Positions 45,019 through 55,545 of a DNA stretch of 64,000 nucleotides are shown piece by piece. This stretch comes from Achromobacter sp. AONIH1. Its GTDB lineage: Bacteria; Pseudomonadota; Gammaproteobacteria; Burkholderiales; Burkholderiaceae_B. The DNA lies in the NCBI RefSeq assembly GCF_002902905.1, contig NZ_CP026124.1, forward strand, positions 2,852,001-2,916,000, in the 5' to 3' direction. The position numbers were made by a program, and so were the translations under genes. Position 1 is the stretch's first letter; every line of letters starts with the position of its first letter. A model generated the notes under the pieces. The model saw only the letters and a program-made list of their open reading frames with translations. It searched no databases and was not told the DNA's origin.

Positions 45019-46908
45019 ATGCAAAAAACCAGGGATTTCCATTACCGATCGATACACGACCGGGACGCTTTCTGGCGCGAGCAGGCCGGCCGGGTGCATT
45101 GGGAAACGCCGTTCGAGTCCGTGCTGGACTTCTCCCGGCCGCCCTTCGCCAAGTGGTTCGTGGGCGGCAAGACCAATCTCTGTTACAACGCCGTCGACCG
45201 ATGGCTGCCCACGCAGGCGGAAGATCCGGCGCTGATCTGGGTGTCCACCGAGGTGGACCGCGAACGGATCTACACGCGCCAGGATGTCTATGAAGAGGTC
45301 AACGCCGCCGCCGCCATGCTCAAGGAACTGGGCGTGGAACGCGGCGACCGCGTCCTGCTGTACATGCCCATGGTGCCGGAGGCCGTCTTCACCATGCTGG
45401 CCTGCGCCCGCATCGGCGCGGTGCATTCGGTGGTGTTCGGCGGCTTCGCCTCGGTCAACCTGGCGCAGCGCATCGACGATGCCGCGCCCAAGGTGATCGT
45501 GTGCACCGACGGCGGTTCGCGCGCGGGCAAGGTCGTGCCCTACAAGCCGCTGCTGGACCGGGCCCTGGGCCTGTGCAAGACCCCGCCGGCCGCCGTGGTG
45601 GTGTTCGACCGTGGGCTTGCGCCCTTCGAGCCGGTGGCGGGGCGCGACCTGGACTACGCCACGCTGCGCGCCCGGCATCAGGGCGCGCGGGTGCCGGTGG
45701 CCTGGCTGGAGTCGTCCGAACCCAGCTATATCCTGTACACGTCAGGCACGACCGGCAAGCCCAAGGGCGTGCAGCGCGACACCGGCGGCTATGCCGTGGC
45801 GCTGGCGTCTTCCATGGAGTACCTGTTCAACGGCAAGCCGGGCGACACGTATTTCTGCACCAGCGACATCGGCTGGGTGGTGGGGCACTCCTACATCATC
45901 TACGGCCCGCTGATCGGCGGCCAGTCCACCATCCTGTACGAAGGCACGCCGGTGCGGCCGGACGGCGCCATCCTGTGGAAGCTGGTGGAAAAGTACCGGG
46001 TCAATACGCTGTTCTCGGCGCCGACCGCGGTGCGCGTGCTCAAGCGCCAGGATCCGGCCCTGCTGAAAAAGCACGACCTGTCTTCGCTGCGCGCCGTGTA
46101 CCTGGCCGGCGAACCGCTGGACGAGCCCACCGCGCAATGGATCTCCCAGGGTCTGGGCAAGCCCATCATCGACAACTACTGGCAGACCGAATCGGGCTGG
46201 CCGATCCTGTCGGCCCAGCCCGGCGTGGAAAGCGTGCCGACGCGTTTCGGCAGTCCCTCGTTCCCGGTGTATGGCTTTGACGCCCGCATCGTCAGCGAGA
46301 CCACGGGCGAGGATCTCGGTCCCGACCAGAAGGGTGTGGTCGCCATCATGCCGCCCTTGCCGCCGGGCGCGATGTCCACGATCTGGGGCGACGACGAGCG
46401 CTTCGTCCAGACCTATTTCACGTCCATCCCCGGCCGCCTGGCCTATTCGACCTTCGACTGGGGGCTGGTGGACGAGGACGGCTACTGGTTCATCCTGGGC
46501 CGCACCGACGACGTCATCAACGTGGCCGGCCATCGCCTGGGCACGCGCGAGATCGAGGAATCCGTCAACAGCCACGCGGCCATCGCCGAGTGCGCCGTGG
46601 TCGGCGTGGCCGACGCGCTCAAGGGGCAGGTGGCCATGGCCTTCGCCGTGCTGAAGAATCCCGCCGGCGCCGAGACGCAGGAGGGCGCGCGGCAACTGGA
46701 AGGCGATATCATGCGGCTGGTGGAAGATCAGCTGGGAGCCGTGGCGAAGCCGGCCAGGATCCGGTTCGTGGGCGCGCTGCCCAAGACCCGGTCGGGCAAG
46801 GTGCTGCGGCGCGCGATCGTCGCCGTGTGCGAGGGACGCGATCCCGGAGACCTGACCACCATAGAAGATCCCACCGCCCTGGAACAGATTAAGGAATCGC
46901 TGCAATGA
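45019..46908 (+). CDS. prpE: Propionate-CoA ligase PrpE
   Basis: Activates propionate (and acetate or similar acids) to the acyl-CoA through an acyl-adenylate. The 629-residue ANL-family enzyme begins with the ACS N-terminal region (FHYRSIHDRDAFWREQAGRVHW). It has the AMP loop [34 protein letters not shown] and the acetylation-sensitive lysine in KTRSGKVLRR. The PrpE-like features are VGGKTNLCYNAVDRW and IIDNYWQTESGWPI. AGGAGA precedes the ATG. The GlcG-like gene overlaps the stop by four bases and the transporter follows it by overlap, so the three form one operon. Confidence 0.93.
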   Translation: MQKTRDFHYRSIHDRDAFWREQAGRVHWETPFESVLDFSRPPFAKWFVGGKTNLCYNAVDRWLPTQAEDPALIWVSTEVDRERIYTRQDVYEEVNAAAAMLKELGVERGDRVLLYMPMVPEAVFTMLACARIGAVHSVVFGGFASVNLAQRIDDAAPKVIVCTDGGSRAGKVVPYKPLLDRALGLCKTPPAAVVVFDRGLAPFEPVAGRDLDYATLRARHQGARVPVAWLESSEPSYILYTSGTTGKPKGVQRDTGGYAVALASSMEYLFNGKPGDTYFCTSDIGWVVGHSYIIYGPLIGGQSTILYEGTPVRPDGAILWKLVEKYRVNTLFSAPTAVRVLKRQDPALLKKHDLSSLRAVYLAGEPLDEPTAQWISQGLGKPIIDNYWQTESGWPILSAQPGVESVPTRFGSPSFPVYGFDARIVSETTGEDLGPDQKGVVAIMPPLPPGAMSTIWGDDERFVQTYFTSIPGRLAYSTFDWGLVDEDGYWFILGRTDDVINVAGHRLGTREIEESVNSHAAIAECAVVGVADALKGQVAMAFAVLKNPAGAETQEGARQLEGDIMRLVEDQLGAVAKPARIRFVGALPKTRSGKVLRRAIVAVCEGRDPGDLTTIEDPTALEQIKESLQ

Positions 46909-47312
46909 ACACCAAACCCGTGCTGAGCGCCGAAGACGTCAAGAAGATCCTGGCCGCGGCCGAAGCCCATGCCCTGCAGAACAAGTGGGCGGTGACCATC
47001 GCCGTGTCGGACGACGGCGGTCACCTGCTGGGCATGCTGCGCCTGGACGGGGCGGCGCCGATCTCCTCGCACATCGCGCCGGCCAAGGCCAAGACCGCCG
47101 CGCTGGGCCGCCGCGAGTCGCGCGTGTACGAAGAGATCATCAACAACGGCCGTTATTCCTTCCTGTCGGCGCCGCTGCTCGAAGGCATGCTGGAAGGCGG
47201 CGTGCCGGTCGTGGCCGATGGCCATGTGGTCGGCGCCGTCGGCGTGTCGGGCGTGAAGTCCAGCGAGGACGCCCAGATCGCCCAGGCCGGCATCGCCGCC
47301 CTGGGACTATGA
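46905..47312 (+). CDS. GlcG/HbpS-family protein
   Basis: A 135-residue protein of the DUF336 (GlcG/HbpS/Cob(I)alamin-like) family. It starts MNTKPVLSAEDVKKILAAAEAHALQNKW, followed by TIAVSDDGGHLLGMLRLDGA and a C-terminal VVGAVGVSGVKSSEDAQIAQAGI. Members include the heme-sensing HbpS and GlcG of the glycolate locus; in most operons the role is unknown. It is coupled by four-base overlaps to prpE upstream and to the transporter downstream, so an accessory role in acid uptake or activation is inferred. There is no signal peptide, which suggests a cytoplasmic location. Confidence 0.85.
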   Translation: MNTKPVLSAEDVKKILAAAEAHALQNKWAVTIAVSDDGGHLLGMLRLDGAAPISSHIAPAKAKTAALGRRESRVYEEIINNGRYSFLSAPLLEGMLEGGVPVVADGHVVGAVGVSGVKSSEDAQIAQAGIAALGL

Positions 47313-48655
47313 GCGACAGCCGCAATACGGAACCGCCGCAGGGCGGTTCCGGCGCCGTGGATACGGGGGGCGACAGCCTCCTGAATCCCGGCGTGGCCAA
47401 GCGCGAGGTCTGGGCCTGGGCCATGTATGACTTCGCCAATTCCGGCTACACCACCGTCATCCTCACGGCGGTGTTCAGCACCTATTTCGTCGGTGTGGTG
47501 GGGGCGCGTGCGTCCTGGGCCACGCTGGCCTGGACGGCGGCGCTGTCGCTGTCCTACCTGCTTATCATGCTGACCATGCCGACGCTGGGCGCCCGCGCCG
47601 ACGCGCGCGCGGCCAAGCGGCGGCTGCTGTTCGCCAGCACTGTCGGCTGCGTCGGCGCCACGCTGGCGCTGACCCAGGCCGGGCCGGGCGATGTCTGGCT
47701 GGCGCTGGTCGCCATCGTCATTTCGAACTACTGCTATTGCGTGGGCGAATCCGTGGTCGCGGCGTTCCTGCCGGAACTGGCCAGGCCCGCCGCGCTGGGG
47801 CGCGTGTCGGGCTGGGGCTGGAGCTTCGGCTATTGCGGCGGCATGCTGACGCTGGGGCTGTCGCTGGTCGTTGTGACGCAGGCCGAGGCCCGCGGCATGA
47901 CCGCCGAGCATTTCGTGCCCTGGGTCATCGTGGTCACCTGCTCGGTGTTCGCGCTGGCCGCCCTGCCGTCCTTTTTCCTGCTGCGCGAGCGCGCGCGTCC
48001 GGGCCAGGCGCAGCCCGCCATGGACCTGCTGCGGCGGCTGGCCTATGCCTGGCGCGAGACGGGCACGCACTTTCCGGAGTTCCGCCGGCTGTTGATGTGC
48101 ATCGCGTGCTATCAGGCCGGTATCTCGGTGGTGATCACGCTGTCGGCGGTGTATGCCTCGGAAGTGATGGGCTTCACCACGCCGCAGATCATGCTGCTGG
48201 TCTTCACCGTGAACATCGGCGCCGCGGCCGGCGCCTTCTCGTTCGGTTACGTGCAGGATCGCATCGGCCACAAGCGCGCGCTGGCCATCACGCTGTGCGG
48301 CTGGATCCTGATGGTGCTGGTGGCCTATGCGGCCGTGACCGCGCCGGTGTTCTGGATCGCGGCCACGCTGGCCGGCCTGTGCATGGGCACCACGCAGAGC
48401 GCGGGCCGCGCCATGACGGGGGCGCTGGCGCCGGCCGGCCGCCTGGCGGAGTTCTTTTCGCTGTGGACCTTCGCCGTGCAGCTGGCCGCCGTGATCGGGC
48501 CACTGACCTACGGCCTGGTGACCTGGGCCACCGATGGCAACCACCGGCTCGCGATCCTGGTGACCGGGCTGTTCTTCGTCGGCGGCCTGGCGCTGCTGTC
48601 GCGCATGGACATGGCGCGCGGCCTGGCGCGCCGGGAGCAGGGCGCCGCCGCCTGA
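47309..48655 (+). CDS. MFS transporter of the UMF1 (Atg22-like) family
   Basis: A 448-residue inner-membrane transporter with about twelve hydrophobic helices. It carries the UMF1 signature near the start (WAWAMYDFANSGYTTVILTA, residues ~35-55) and later the MFS-type FGYVQDRIGHKRAL loop. Family members are related to vacuolar Atg22 amino-acid exporters; bacterial substrates are mostly unknown. The ATG at 47309 overlaps the GlcG-like stop (ATGA). The larger open frame starting at 46985 runs through the preceding gene out of its frame and is not used. Given its neighbours it may move a short-chain carboxylate, but that is an inference. Confidence 0.88.
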   Translation: MSDSRNTEPPQGGSGAVDTGGDSLLNPGVAKREVWAWAMYDFANSGYTTVILTAVFSTYFVGVVGARASWATLAWTAALSLSYLLIMLTMPTLGARADARAAKRRLLFASTVGCVGATLALTQAGPGDVWLALVAIVISNYCYCVGESVVAAFLPELARPAALGRVSGWGWSFGYCGGMLTLGLSLVVVTQAEARGMTAEHFVPWVIVVTCSVFALAALPSFFLLRERARPGQAQPAMDLLRRLAYAWRETGTHFPEFRRLLMCIACYQAGISVVITLSAVYASEVMGFTTPQIMLLVFTVNIGAAAGAFSFGYVQDRIGHKRALAITLCGWILMVLVAYAAVTAPVFWIAATLAGLCMGTTQSAGRAMTGALAPAGRLAEFFSLWTFAVQLAAVIGPLTYGLVTWATDGNHRLAILVTGLFFVGGLALLSRMDMARGLARREQGAAA

Positions 48656-48705
48656 GCGACGCCATCGGCGCCACATCGGGGCGCCGCGGCTGCTATCCTT
48701 ACGAA

Positions 48706-48733
48706 CTGTGCCCGGCGACGCCGCCGGGCACAG
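48706..48733 (+). terminator. Hairpin between the transporter gene and acs
   Basis: CTGTGCCCGGCG (48706-48717) pairs perfectly with CGCCGGGCACAG (48722-48733) across a four-base loop. Only two T's follow, so termination would be weak or Rho-assisted. Confidence 0.45.
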
Positions 48734-48932
48734 TTGCGCATAAGCTGTCGCTTGTCGATGCCGCCAGTCCTTTTCGCACTTCCCGCCTCGCGCGTTCGCG
48801 GCCATGACGGCCCGGGCGCGAGTTCCGGCCCGCATTTTGCGTAAGGTGCCCGTAAGAGCGTGGCGATACGGTTGCGGGTGAGTAGAAAAAGAGCAGCATC
48901 AACAACAGAATCACCGATTGGAGACAAAGATC

Positions 48933-50912
<1,980 letters not shown>

Positions 50913-51010
50913 ATCCGATGCCTTCCGGTCCCGCCCGCCGCCCGTCCGCATCGTGGACGAAACGGCGGGCGGGCACGGCGGCCCGCGCCGCGCGCCGGGA
51001 GCATAATGGC

Positions 51011-51050
51011 AGACGCCCGTAACGGTATCCGTTACGGGCGTCTTTGTTTT
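51011..51050 (+). terminator. Rho-independent terminator of acs
   Basis: A perfect 15-pair stem, AGACGCCCGTAACGG (51011-51025) with CCGTTACGGGCGTCT (51029-51043), has a TAT loop and is followed by TTGTTTT. It lies about 100 bases after the acs stop. Confidence 0.93.
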
Positions 51051-51079
51051 CCGATCCCCATCCACCTGGAGTCCCCGCA

Positions 51080-51964
51080 GTGAACCGCAGCAGTTTCGAT
51101 CGTGCCGGCCTGGCCCTGATGTTGAGCACCATCCTTGTATGGGCGGGCAGCTGGATCGCGATGAAGCTGATCGTGCCGTACATCGGCCCCTTCGACTTCG
51201 TGGCGCTGCGCTATGTGACCGGCGCCGTCGTGCTGTTCGTGCTGGCCCTGGCCACGCGCCGGCCGCTGGCCATGCCGCCCTGGGGGCTGACGCTGCTGAT
51301 CGGGCTGACGCAGACGGCCGGATTCCAGGGCTTCGTCCAGACCGCGCTGGTCTCGGGCGGCGTCGGCAAGGTGTCGCTGATGGCCTACACCATGCCCTTC
51401 TGGGTGGTGCTGTTCGCCTGGTGGCTGCTGCGCGAGCGTCCCACCGTCCGGCATGCCGCCGGCATCGGGTTGGCGGCGATCGGCCTGGTCTGTTTCGTCG
51501 AGCCCTGGAACGGGTTGGGCGATATCAAGCCCGTGCTGCTGGGACTGGGCAGTGGATTGTGCTGGGGCGTGGGCACGGTGCTGTCCAAGCGCATGTTCGA
51601 GCGCCATCGCCCCGACGTGATGGTGTTCACCGCCTGGCAGATGCTGCTGGGCGGGCTGGTCATGGCGCCGGTGGCCTGGATGGTGCCGCAGATTCCGGCG
51701 CAATGGGGCTGGCAGCTGTCGCTGGGCATGATCTACATCGTGTTCATCGCCACGGCGGCCGGCTGGCTGCTGTGGCTGCAGGTGGTGCGCCGGGTGCCCG
51801 CGTCCATCGCGGGCCTGTCCAGCCTGGGCGTGCCGGTGGTGGCCATGCTGCTGGCCTGGGCGTTGCTGTCCGAGCGGCCCGGCGGCGCCGAGCTGGCGGG
51901 CATGGCGCTGATCCTGGCCGGCATCTGGGTCGTGAGCCGAGCCGCGCCGCCGGGCAGGCAATGA
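51080..51964 (+). CDS. EamA/DMT-family drug/metabolite transporter
   Basis: A 294-residue inner-membrane protein with about ten hydrophobic helices in two EamA repeats: the first includes WAGSWIAMKLIVPYIGPF and FALRYVTGAV-like VALRYVTGAVVLF, the second SGLCWGVGTVLSKRMF and the closing LGVPVVAMLLAWALLSERPG. Such proteins usually export amino acids or other metabolites; the substrate is not evident. I start at GTG 51080, which has CTGGAG upstream, rather than the TTG at 51044 that lies inside the acs terminator. A threonine aldolase gene follows, so an amino-acid export role is possible. Confidence 0.88.
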   Translation: MNRSSFDRAGLALMLSTILVWAGSWIAMKLIVPYIGPFDFVALRYVTGAVVLFVLALATRRPLAMPPWGLTLLIGLTQTAGFQGFVQTALVSGGVGKVSLMAYTMPFWVVLFAWWLLRERPTVRHAAGIGLAAIGLVCFVEPWNGLGDIKPVLLGLGSGLCWGVGTVLSKRMFERHRPDVMVFTAWQMLLGGLVMAPVAWMVPQIPAQWGWQLSLGMIYIVFIATAAGWLLWLQVVRRVPASIAGLSSLGVPVVAMLLAWALLSERPGGAELAGMALILAGIWVVSRAAPPGRQ

Positions 51965-52042
51965 ACCTCCCGCCGCGTTGAAGGCTTCCGTCGCGGCGCT
52001 GTTGTTTTTTCCGAATCCGCATCACGCACGAAGGTTGTTTCC

Positions 52043-53053
52043 ATGATTGATTTGCGCAGCGACACCGTCACCCGGCCTACGGCCGCTATGCTCCAGGCCA
52101 TGATGGCCGCGCCGGTCGGCGACGACGTGATGGGCGACGATCCCAGCGTCAACCGCCTGCAGGCGGCCGTGGCCGAGCGCGCCGGCAAGGAGGCGGGCCT
52201 GTTCTTCCCGTCCGGCACGCAAAGCAACCTGGCCGCGCTGATGGCGCATTGCGAGCGCGGCGACGAATACCTGGTGGGGCAGCTCGCGCACACCTACCGC
52301 TACGAGGGCGGCGGCGCGGCGGTGCTGGGCAGCATCCAGCCCCAGCCCATCGAGCATGCCGCGGACGGTACGCTGCCGCTCGAGCGGCTGGCCGAGGCCG
52401 TCAAGCCCAAGGGCGATCCGCACTACGCGCGCACGCGCCTGTTGGCGCTGGAGAACACCTTCCAAGGCAAGCTGATTCCCGCCACGTATATCGAGGCCGC
52501 CAGCGCCTGGGCGCGCGGGCTGGGCCTGGGCGTGCATCTGGACGGGGCGCGCGTGTTCAATGCCGCCGTCGCCAGCGGCCGGCCGCTGGCCGAGCTGTGC
52601 GCGCCGTTCGACACGGTTTCCCTCTGTTTTTCCAAGGGGCTGGGCGCGCCCGTGGGCTCGGTGCTGGTCGGCAGCCGCGCCTTGATCGAGCGCGCGCTGC
52701 GCTGGCGCAAGATGCTGGGCGGCGGCTTGCGCCAATCCGGCGTGCTGGCGGCCGCCTGCCTGTACGCGCTGGAGCACAACGTCGAACGGCTGGCGCAGGA
52801 TCATGAGCATGCGCGCCTGCTGGCCGAGGGGCTGCGCGGCATCGCGGGCCTGCGGGTGCTGTCGCAGGATACGAACATGGTGTTCGTCGAGTTCGAGCCG
52901 TCGCGCTGCGACGCGCTGAACGCGGGCGTGGCGGCGGACGGCATTCTGATGCGCGCCGTCTACGGCGGCTCGACGCGGCTGGTGACGCACCTGGACGTGT
53001 CGGCCGACGACGTGCGGCGCGTGGTGGCCTCGGTGGCGCGGCATCTGGCCTGA
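52043..53053 (+). CDS. ltaE: Low-specificity L-threonine aldolase
   Basis: PLP-dependent enzyme that splits threonine or allo-threonine to glycine and acetaldehyde. The 336-residue protein begins with the family hallmark MIDLRSDTVTRPT. It has H83 (LAHTYRYEGG) stacking on PLP, the HLDGARVFNAA aspartate region and the PLP lysine K198 in SLCFSKGLGAPVG. Length and motifs match E. coli LtaE. It lies 78 bases after the EamA-type transporter and may be co-transcribed with it. It is convergent with the ABM/P450 genes. Confidence 0.95.
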   Translation: MIDLRSDTVTRPTAAMLQAMMAAPVGDDVMGDDPSVNRLQAAVAERAGKEAGLFFPSGTQSNLAALMAHCERGDEYLVGQLAHTYRYEGGGAAVLGSIQPQPIEHAADGTLPLERLAEAVKPKGDPHYARTRLLALENTFQGKLIPATYIEAASAWARGLGLGVHLDGARVFNAAVASGRPLAELCAPFDTVSLCFSKGLGAPVGSVLVGSRALIERALRWRKMLGGGLRQSGVLAAACLYALEHNVERLAQDHEHARLLAEGLRGIAGLRVLSQDTNMVFVEFEPSRCDALNAGVAADGILMRAVYGGSTRLVTHLDVSADDVRRVVASVARHLA

Positions 53054-53109
53054 GACCGACAGACTCGGATGGCCGCGCGCGTGGCGTCAAGCGAGCCTGA
53101 CGAGCCGCT

Positions 53110-53454
53110 TCAGCCGTGCCGTTCGCGGCTGTCGCCCGGGGCTTCGTCGCGCCGCGCCATGCCATAGTCCCGCAGCACCTGCGCCACGCGCAGCCGATAG
53201 TCCTGGAACACGCCGCCGCGGCCGGCCGCTTGCGCGCGGCGGTGCGATTCCAGTGAGCGCCAGCGGCGCACCGCATCCTCATCGCGCCAGAACGACAGCG
53301 ACAGCAGCTTGCCCGGCGTGCTCAGGCTCTGGAAGCGCTCGACGGAAATGAAGCCGTCGATGGCCTTCAGCTCGTCGATCAGGGTGGCGGCGATGTCCAG
53401 ATAGGGCTTGGGATCGCCCTGGGCGGGTTCGACTTCGAAGATCACGGCGATCAT
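53110..53454 (-). CDS. Antibiotic biosynthesis monooxygenase (ABM) domain protein
   Basis: A 114-residue dimeric alpha-beta barrel protein. It begins MIAVIFEVEPAQGDPKPYLDIAA, continues IDGFISVERFQSLSTPGKLLSLSFWRDEDAVRRWR and ends with a helix ESHRRAQAAGR..QDYRLRVAQVLRDYG, all typical of the ABM fold. Members range from quinol monooxygenases to heme oxygenase-like enzymes and many uncharacterised proteins. The start overlaps the P450 stop by four bases, so the two are translationally coupled and probably act on the same compound. No active-site residues can be assigned safely. Confidence 0.85.
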   Translation of the reverse strand: MIAVIFEVEPAQGDPKPYLDIAATLIDELKAIDGFISVERFQSLSTPGKLLSLSFWRDEDAVRRWRSLESHRRAQAAGRGGVFQDYRLRVAQVLRDYGMARRDEAPGDSRERHG

Positions 53455-54551
53455 GGGTGTGCGTCCTTGGCGCAGTCAAACAGGGGAAGGCGGGCGTTGG
53501 GCAGCGGCCGGTAGCGATGGCGCGCGGCCAGGGCGGGCGCGTCGGCGCCGGCGCGCAGCAGATGGGCCAGCGCGCCCGCCGCATCGCGGCGCGCCAGGTC
53601 CTGGCCGGGACAGGCGTGGCCCAGCGCGCCAAAGGTCCAGGGTGTGTCGGGTTGCGCGAGGGCGGCGGCGGCCAGCACCAGCAGCACGGTCTGCCCGGCG
53701 GCGATGCGCTGGCCGTCGACGTTGATCTCGTCGGCCAGGAAGCGTCGGGTGTTGTGTATCGGCGGATCAATGCGCAGCGTTTCGGCGACCAGTTCGCGCG
53801 CCGCGTCCGGGGGCGGCGCCCGCCGCAGGCCGCGCCGGCCAGCCAGCACCAGCGCATTGCCGAGCAGGGCCGCGCCGGCTTCGCAGGACTGGAACAGCAG
53901 CCCGGCCAGATTGGCGGCCAGCAGGTCCATGCCGATGCCGGCCTGGGCGCAGTCCTGCCGCAGCCGGCGCAGCGTTTCGCCGGCCTGGGGCGCGTGCAGA
54001 TAGGCCAGCATGCGCGCCTGCAGGCGCTCGGCGGCGCGGTGGGCGCGTTCGATGCGCGCGGCGTCGGCCGTGGCGGGCAGCGCCGCGATAAAGTCCGCGA
54101 TGTCGGCTGCGCATGTGCCGTGCACGTCCGGCGGCAGGCCCATGAAGGCCGCCTGCGCATACACCGGCGCGAGCGTCAGGTAGCGGTCCACGCCGGCCGC
54201 GTCGATGCGCGGCAGCGGCCAGGCGCCGTTCAGGTCCGGCGCGGGCTGGCTGTCGATATAGGCGCGCAGCAGCGTCTTGAGCCTGGCGTGTTCTGCGCTG
54301 TCATTCATCCGGACAAAGCGGCCGAACAGCGCGCCGGCGGGGCCGGGGCACAGGCCGCGCGGCACGGGTTCGGCGGGCGGCCGGACGCGGGCGGCGGGAT
54401 GCGCGAACACCTGCGCGATGGCCTGCGGACTGCTGGCGACCCACAGGTTCAGCGTGTCGTCGCGGTACAGCGGACGCTCGCGCGCCAGCGCGGCATAGTA
54501 GGGATAGGGATCGGCGTGGGTGACGGCGGCGATGGGATCGGTGGGCGGCAT
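53451..54551 (-). CDS. Atypical cytochrome P450
   Basis: A 366-residue heme-thiolate protein, shorter than the usual ~400. The heme ligand is C314 in FGALGHACPGQD and the ExxR motif is E257-TL-R260. The I-helix region (LLFQSCEAGAALLGNAL, about 218-234) lacks the conserved threonine of the acid-alcohol pair; the corresponding stretch is E-A-G. This suggests altered oxygen activation, for example peroxide use, or a non-monooxygenase role; that is inference. It begins MPPTDPIAAVTHADPYPYYAALAR, the normal N-terminal pattern, at ATG 54551. It is coupled to the ABM gene and preceded by repeated operator-like sequences. Confidence 0.87.
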   Translation of the reverse strand: MPPTDPIAAVTHADPYPYYAALARERPLYRDDTLNLWVASSPQAIAQVFAHPAARVRPPAEPVPRGLCPGPAGALFGRFVRMNDSAEHARLKTLLRAYIDSQPAPDLNGAWPLPRIDAAGVDRYLTLAPVYAQAAFMGLPPDVHGTCAADIADFIAALPATADAARIERAHRAAERLQARMLAYLHAPQAGETLRRLRQDCAQAGIGMDLLAANLAGLLFQSCEAGAALLGNALVLAGRRGLRRAPPPDAARELVAETLRIDPPIHNTRRFLADEINVDGQRIAAGQTVLLVLAAAALAQPDTPWTFGALGHACPGQDLARRDAAGALAHLLRAGADAPALAARHRYRPLPNARLPLFDCAKDAHP

Positions 54552-54568
54552 GGCGCGGGCTCGTGATG

Positions 54569-54625
54569 GAACGAGCCGCCAGTATCCCGGTTCGTCACGG
54601 GCCATGATTCGATGGGGAACGAACC
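54569..54625 (-). promoter_or_regulatory. Repeated ACGARCC motifs upstream of the P450 gene
   Basis: GGTTCGT (54589-54595) and ACGAACC (54619-54625) form a perfect inverted repeat, and a near copy ACGAGCC lies at 54571-54577. Three related heptamers in the 75 bases before the P450 start suggest a repressor site for the P450-ABM unit. Confidence 0.4.
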
Positions 54626-54693
54626 ATGCATGCGCTTGCAAGCGAACACTGGACGAGCCGTGCGCGCCAGGGCATGGCGCGCGGGACGAGGAT

Positions 54694-55545
54694 TCAGGCG
54701 CGTCCGTTGTCGGCCAGCAGCGCCGCATAGCCGGGCCGCGAGTCCGGCCACTGCAGACGCAGGCCGCTGGCGCGCAGCCGCGCGTTGCTGAGTTTCTTGC
54801 TGCCCACATTGGCGGGCGCGGGGGCGATGCGTGGCGCGGGCGCGCCGATGATGCGCGCCAGGTCGGCGTACAGCTCGTGTAGTGGCAGCGGCGTATCGTC
54901 GCAGCCGATGTACACGGACGCGACGGCGGGCAGCAGGGCCAGATGCGCGACGGCCGCGGCGGCGTCATCGATGTGGATGCGGTTGGCCCAATGCGGGGGC
55001 TCGACGGGCGCGCCGGCCTGGCCCGAACGCAGCCGCTCGATCAGCTGCAGCCGGCCCGGGCCATACAGGCCGGCCAGTCGCAGCGCCGTGGCGGATTCGG
55101 GTCGGGCTGCCAGCAATGCCTCGGCTTCCAGCAGGATGCGGCCGTTGAAGCCTTGCGGCGCGGGCGGCGTGTCCTCGTCGACCCAGCCGCCCCGGTGTTC
55201 GCCATAGACGGCGCTGGACGACACGAACACGATGCGTTGCAGATGGGAGGCGTCCAGCGCGGCGAGCACATTGCGCAGCCCGTCGACGAACACGCCGCGA
55301 TAGACGGCTTCGTCGCGCGCGCCGGGGGCGGGCAGGAAGATCAGGCGGGTGATGCCGGCGGGCAGGACGGGGATGCCGTCGGGCCGCGAGATGTCGCCGC
55401 GCAGCCAGGCGATGCCGTCCGCGTCGTCAGCGGGCGGCTGGCGCCGCAGGGCATGGACTTCCACGCCCTGGACCCGCAGCCGCCGCGCGGCGCGCAGGCC
55501 CAGGTCGCCGCAGCCGATGAGCAGCGCGCGCTCGGCCATGCTCAC
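54694..55545 (-). CDS. NAD(P)-dependent epimerase/dehydratase-like SDR protein
   Basis: A 283-residue atypical short-chain dehydrogenase, similar in design to YeeZ-type proteins. The nucleotide-binding motif is LLIGCGDLGLRAARRL, followed by LRGDISRP, VFVSSSAVYGEHRG and a possible YG-containing active region. The C-terminal part includes NRIHIDDAAAAVAHL and LPLHELYADLA. The canonical YxxxK is not evident, so catalysis is uncertain. The GTG at 55545 overlaps the ETF-QO stop (GTGA); ATG 55539 is an alternative. It is the second gene after ETF-QO and may be co-transcribed with it; a link to the downstream P450 is only positional. Confidence 0.85.
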   Translation of the reverse strand: MSMAERALLIGCGDLGLRAARRLRVQGVEVHALRRQPPADDADGIAWLRGDISRPDGIPVLPAGITRLIFLPAPGARDEAVYRGVFVDGLRNVLAALDASHLQRIVFVSSSAVYGEHRGGWVDEDTPPAPQGFNGRILLEAEALLAARPESATALRLAGLYGPGRLQLIERLRSGQAGAPVEPPHWANRIHIDDAAAAVAHLALLPAVASVYIGCDDTPLPLHELYADLARIIGAPAPRIAPAPANVGSKKLSNARLRASGLRLQWPDSRPGYAALLADNGRA

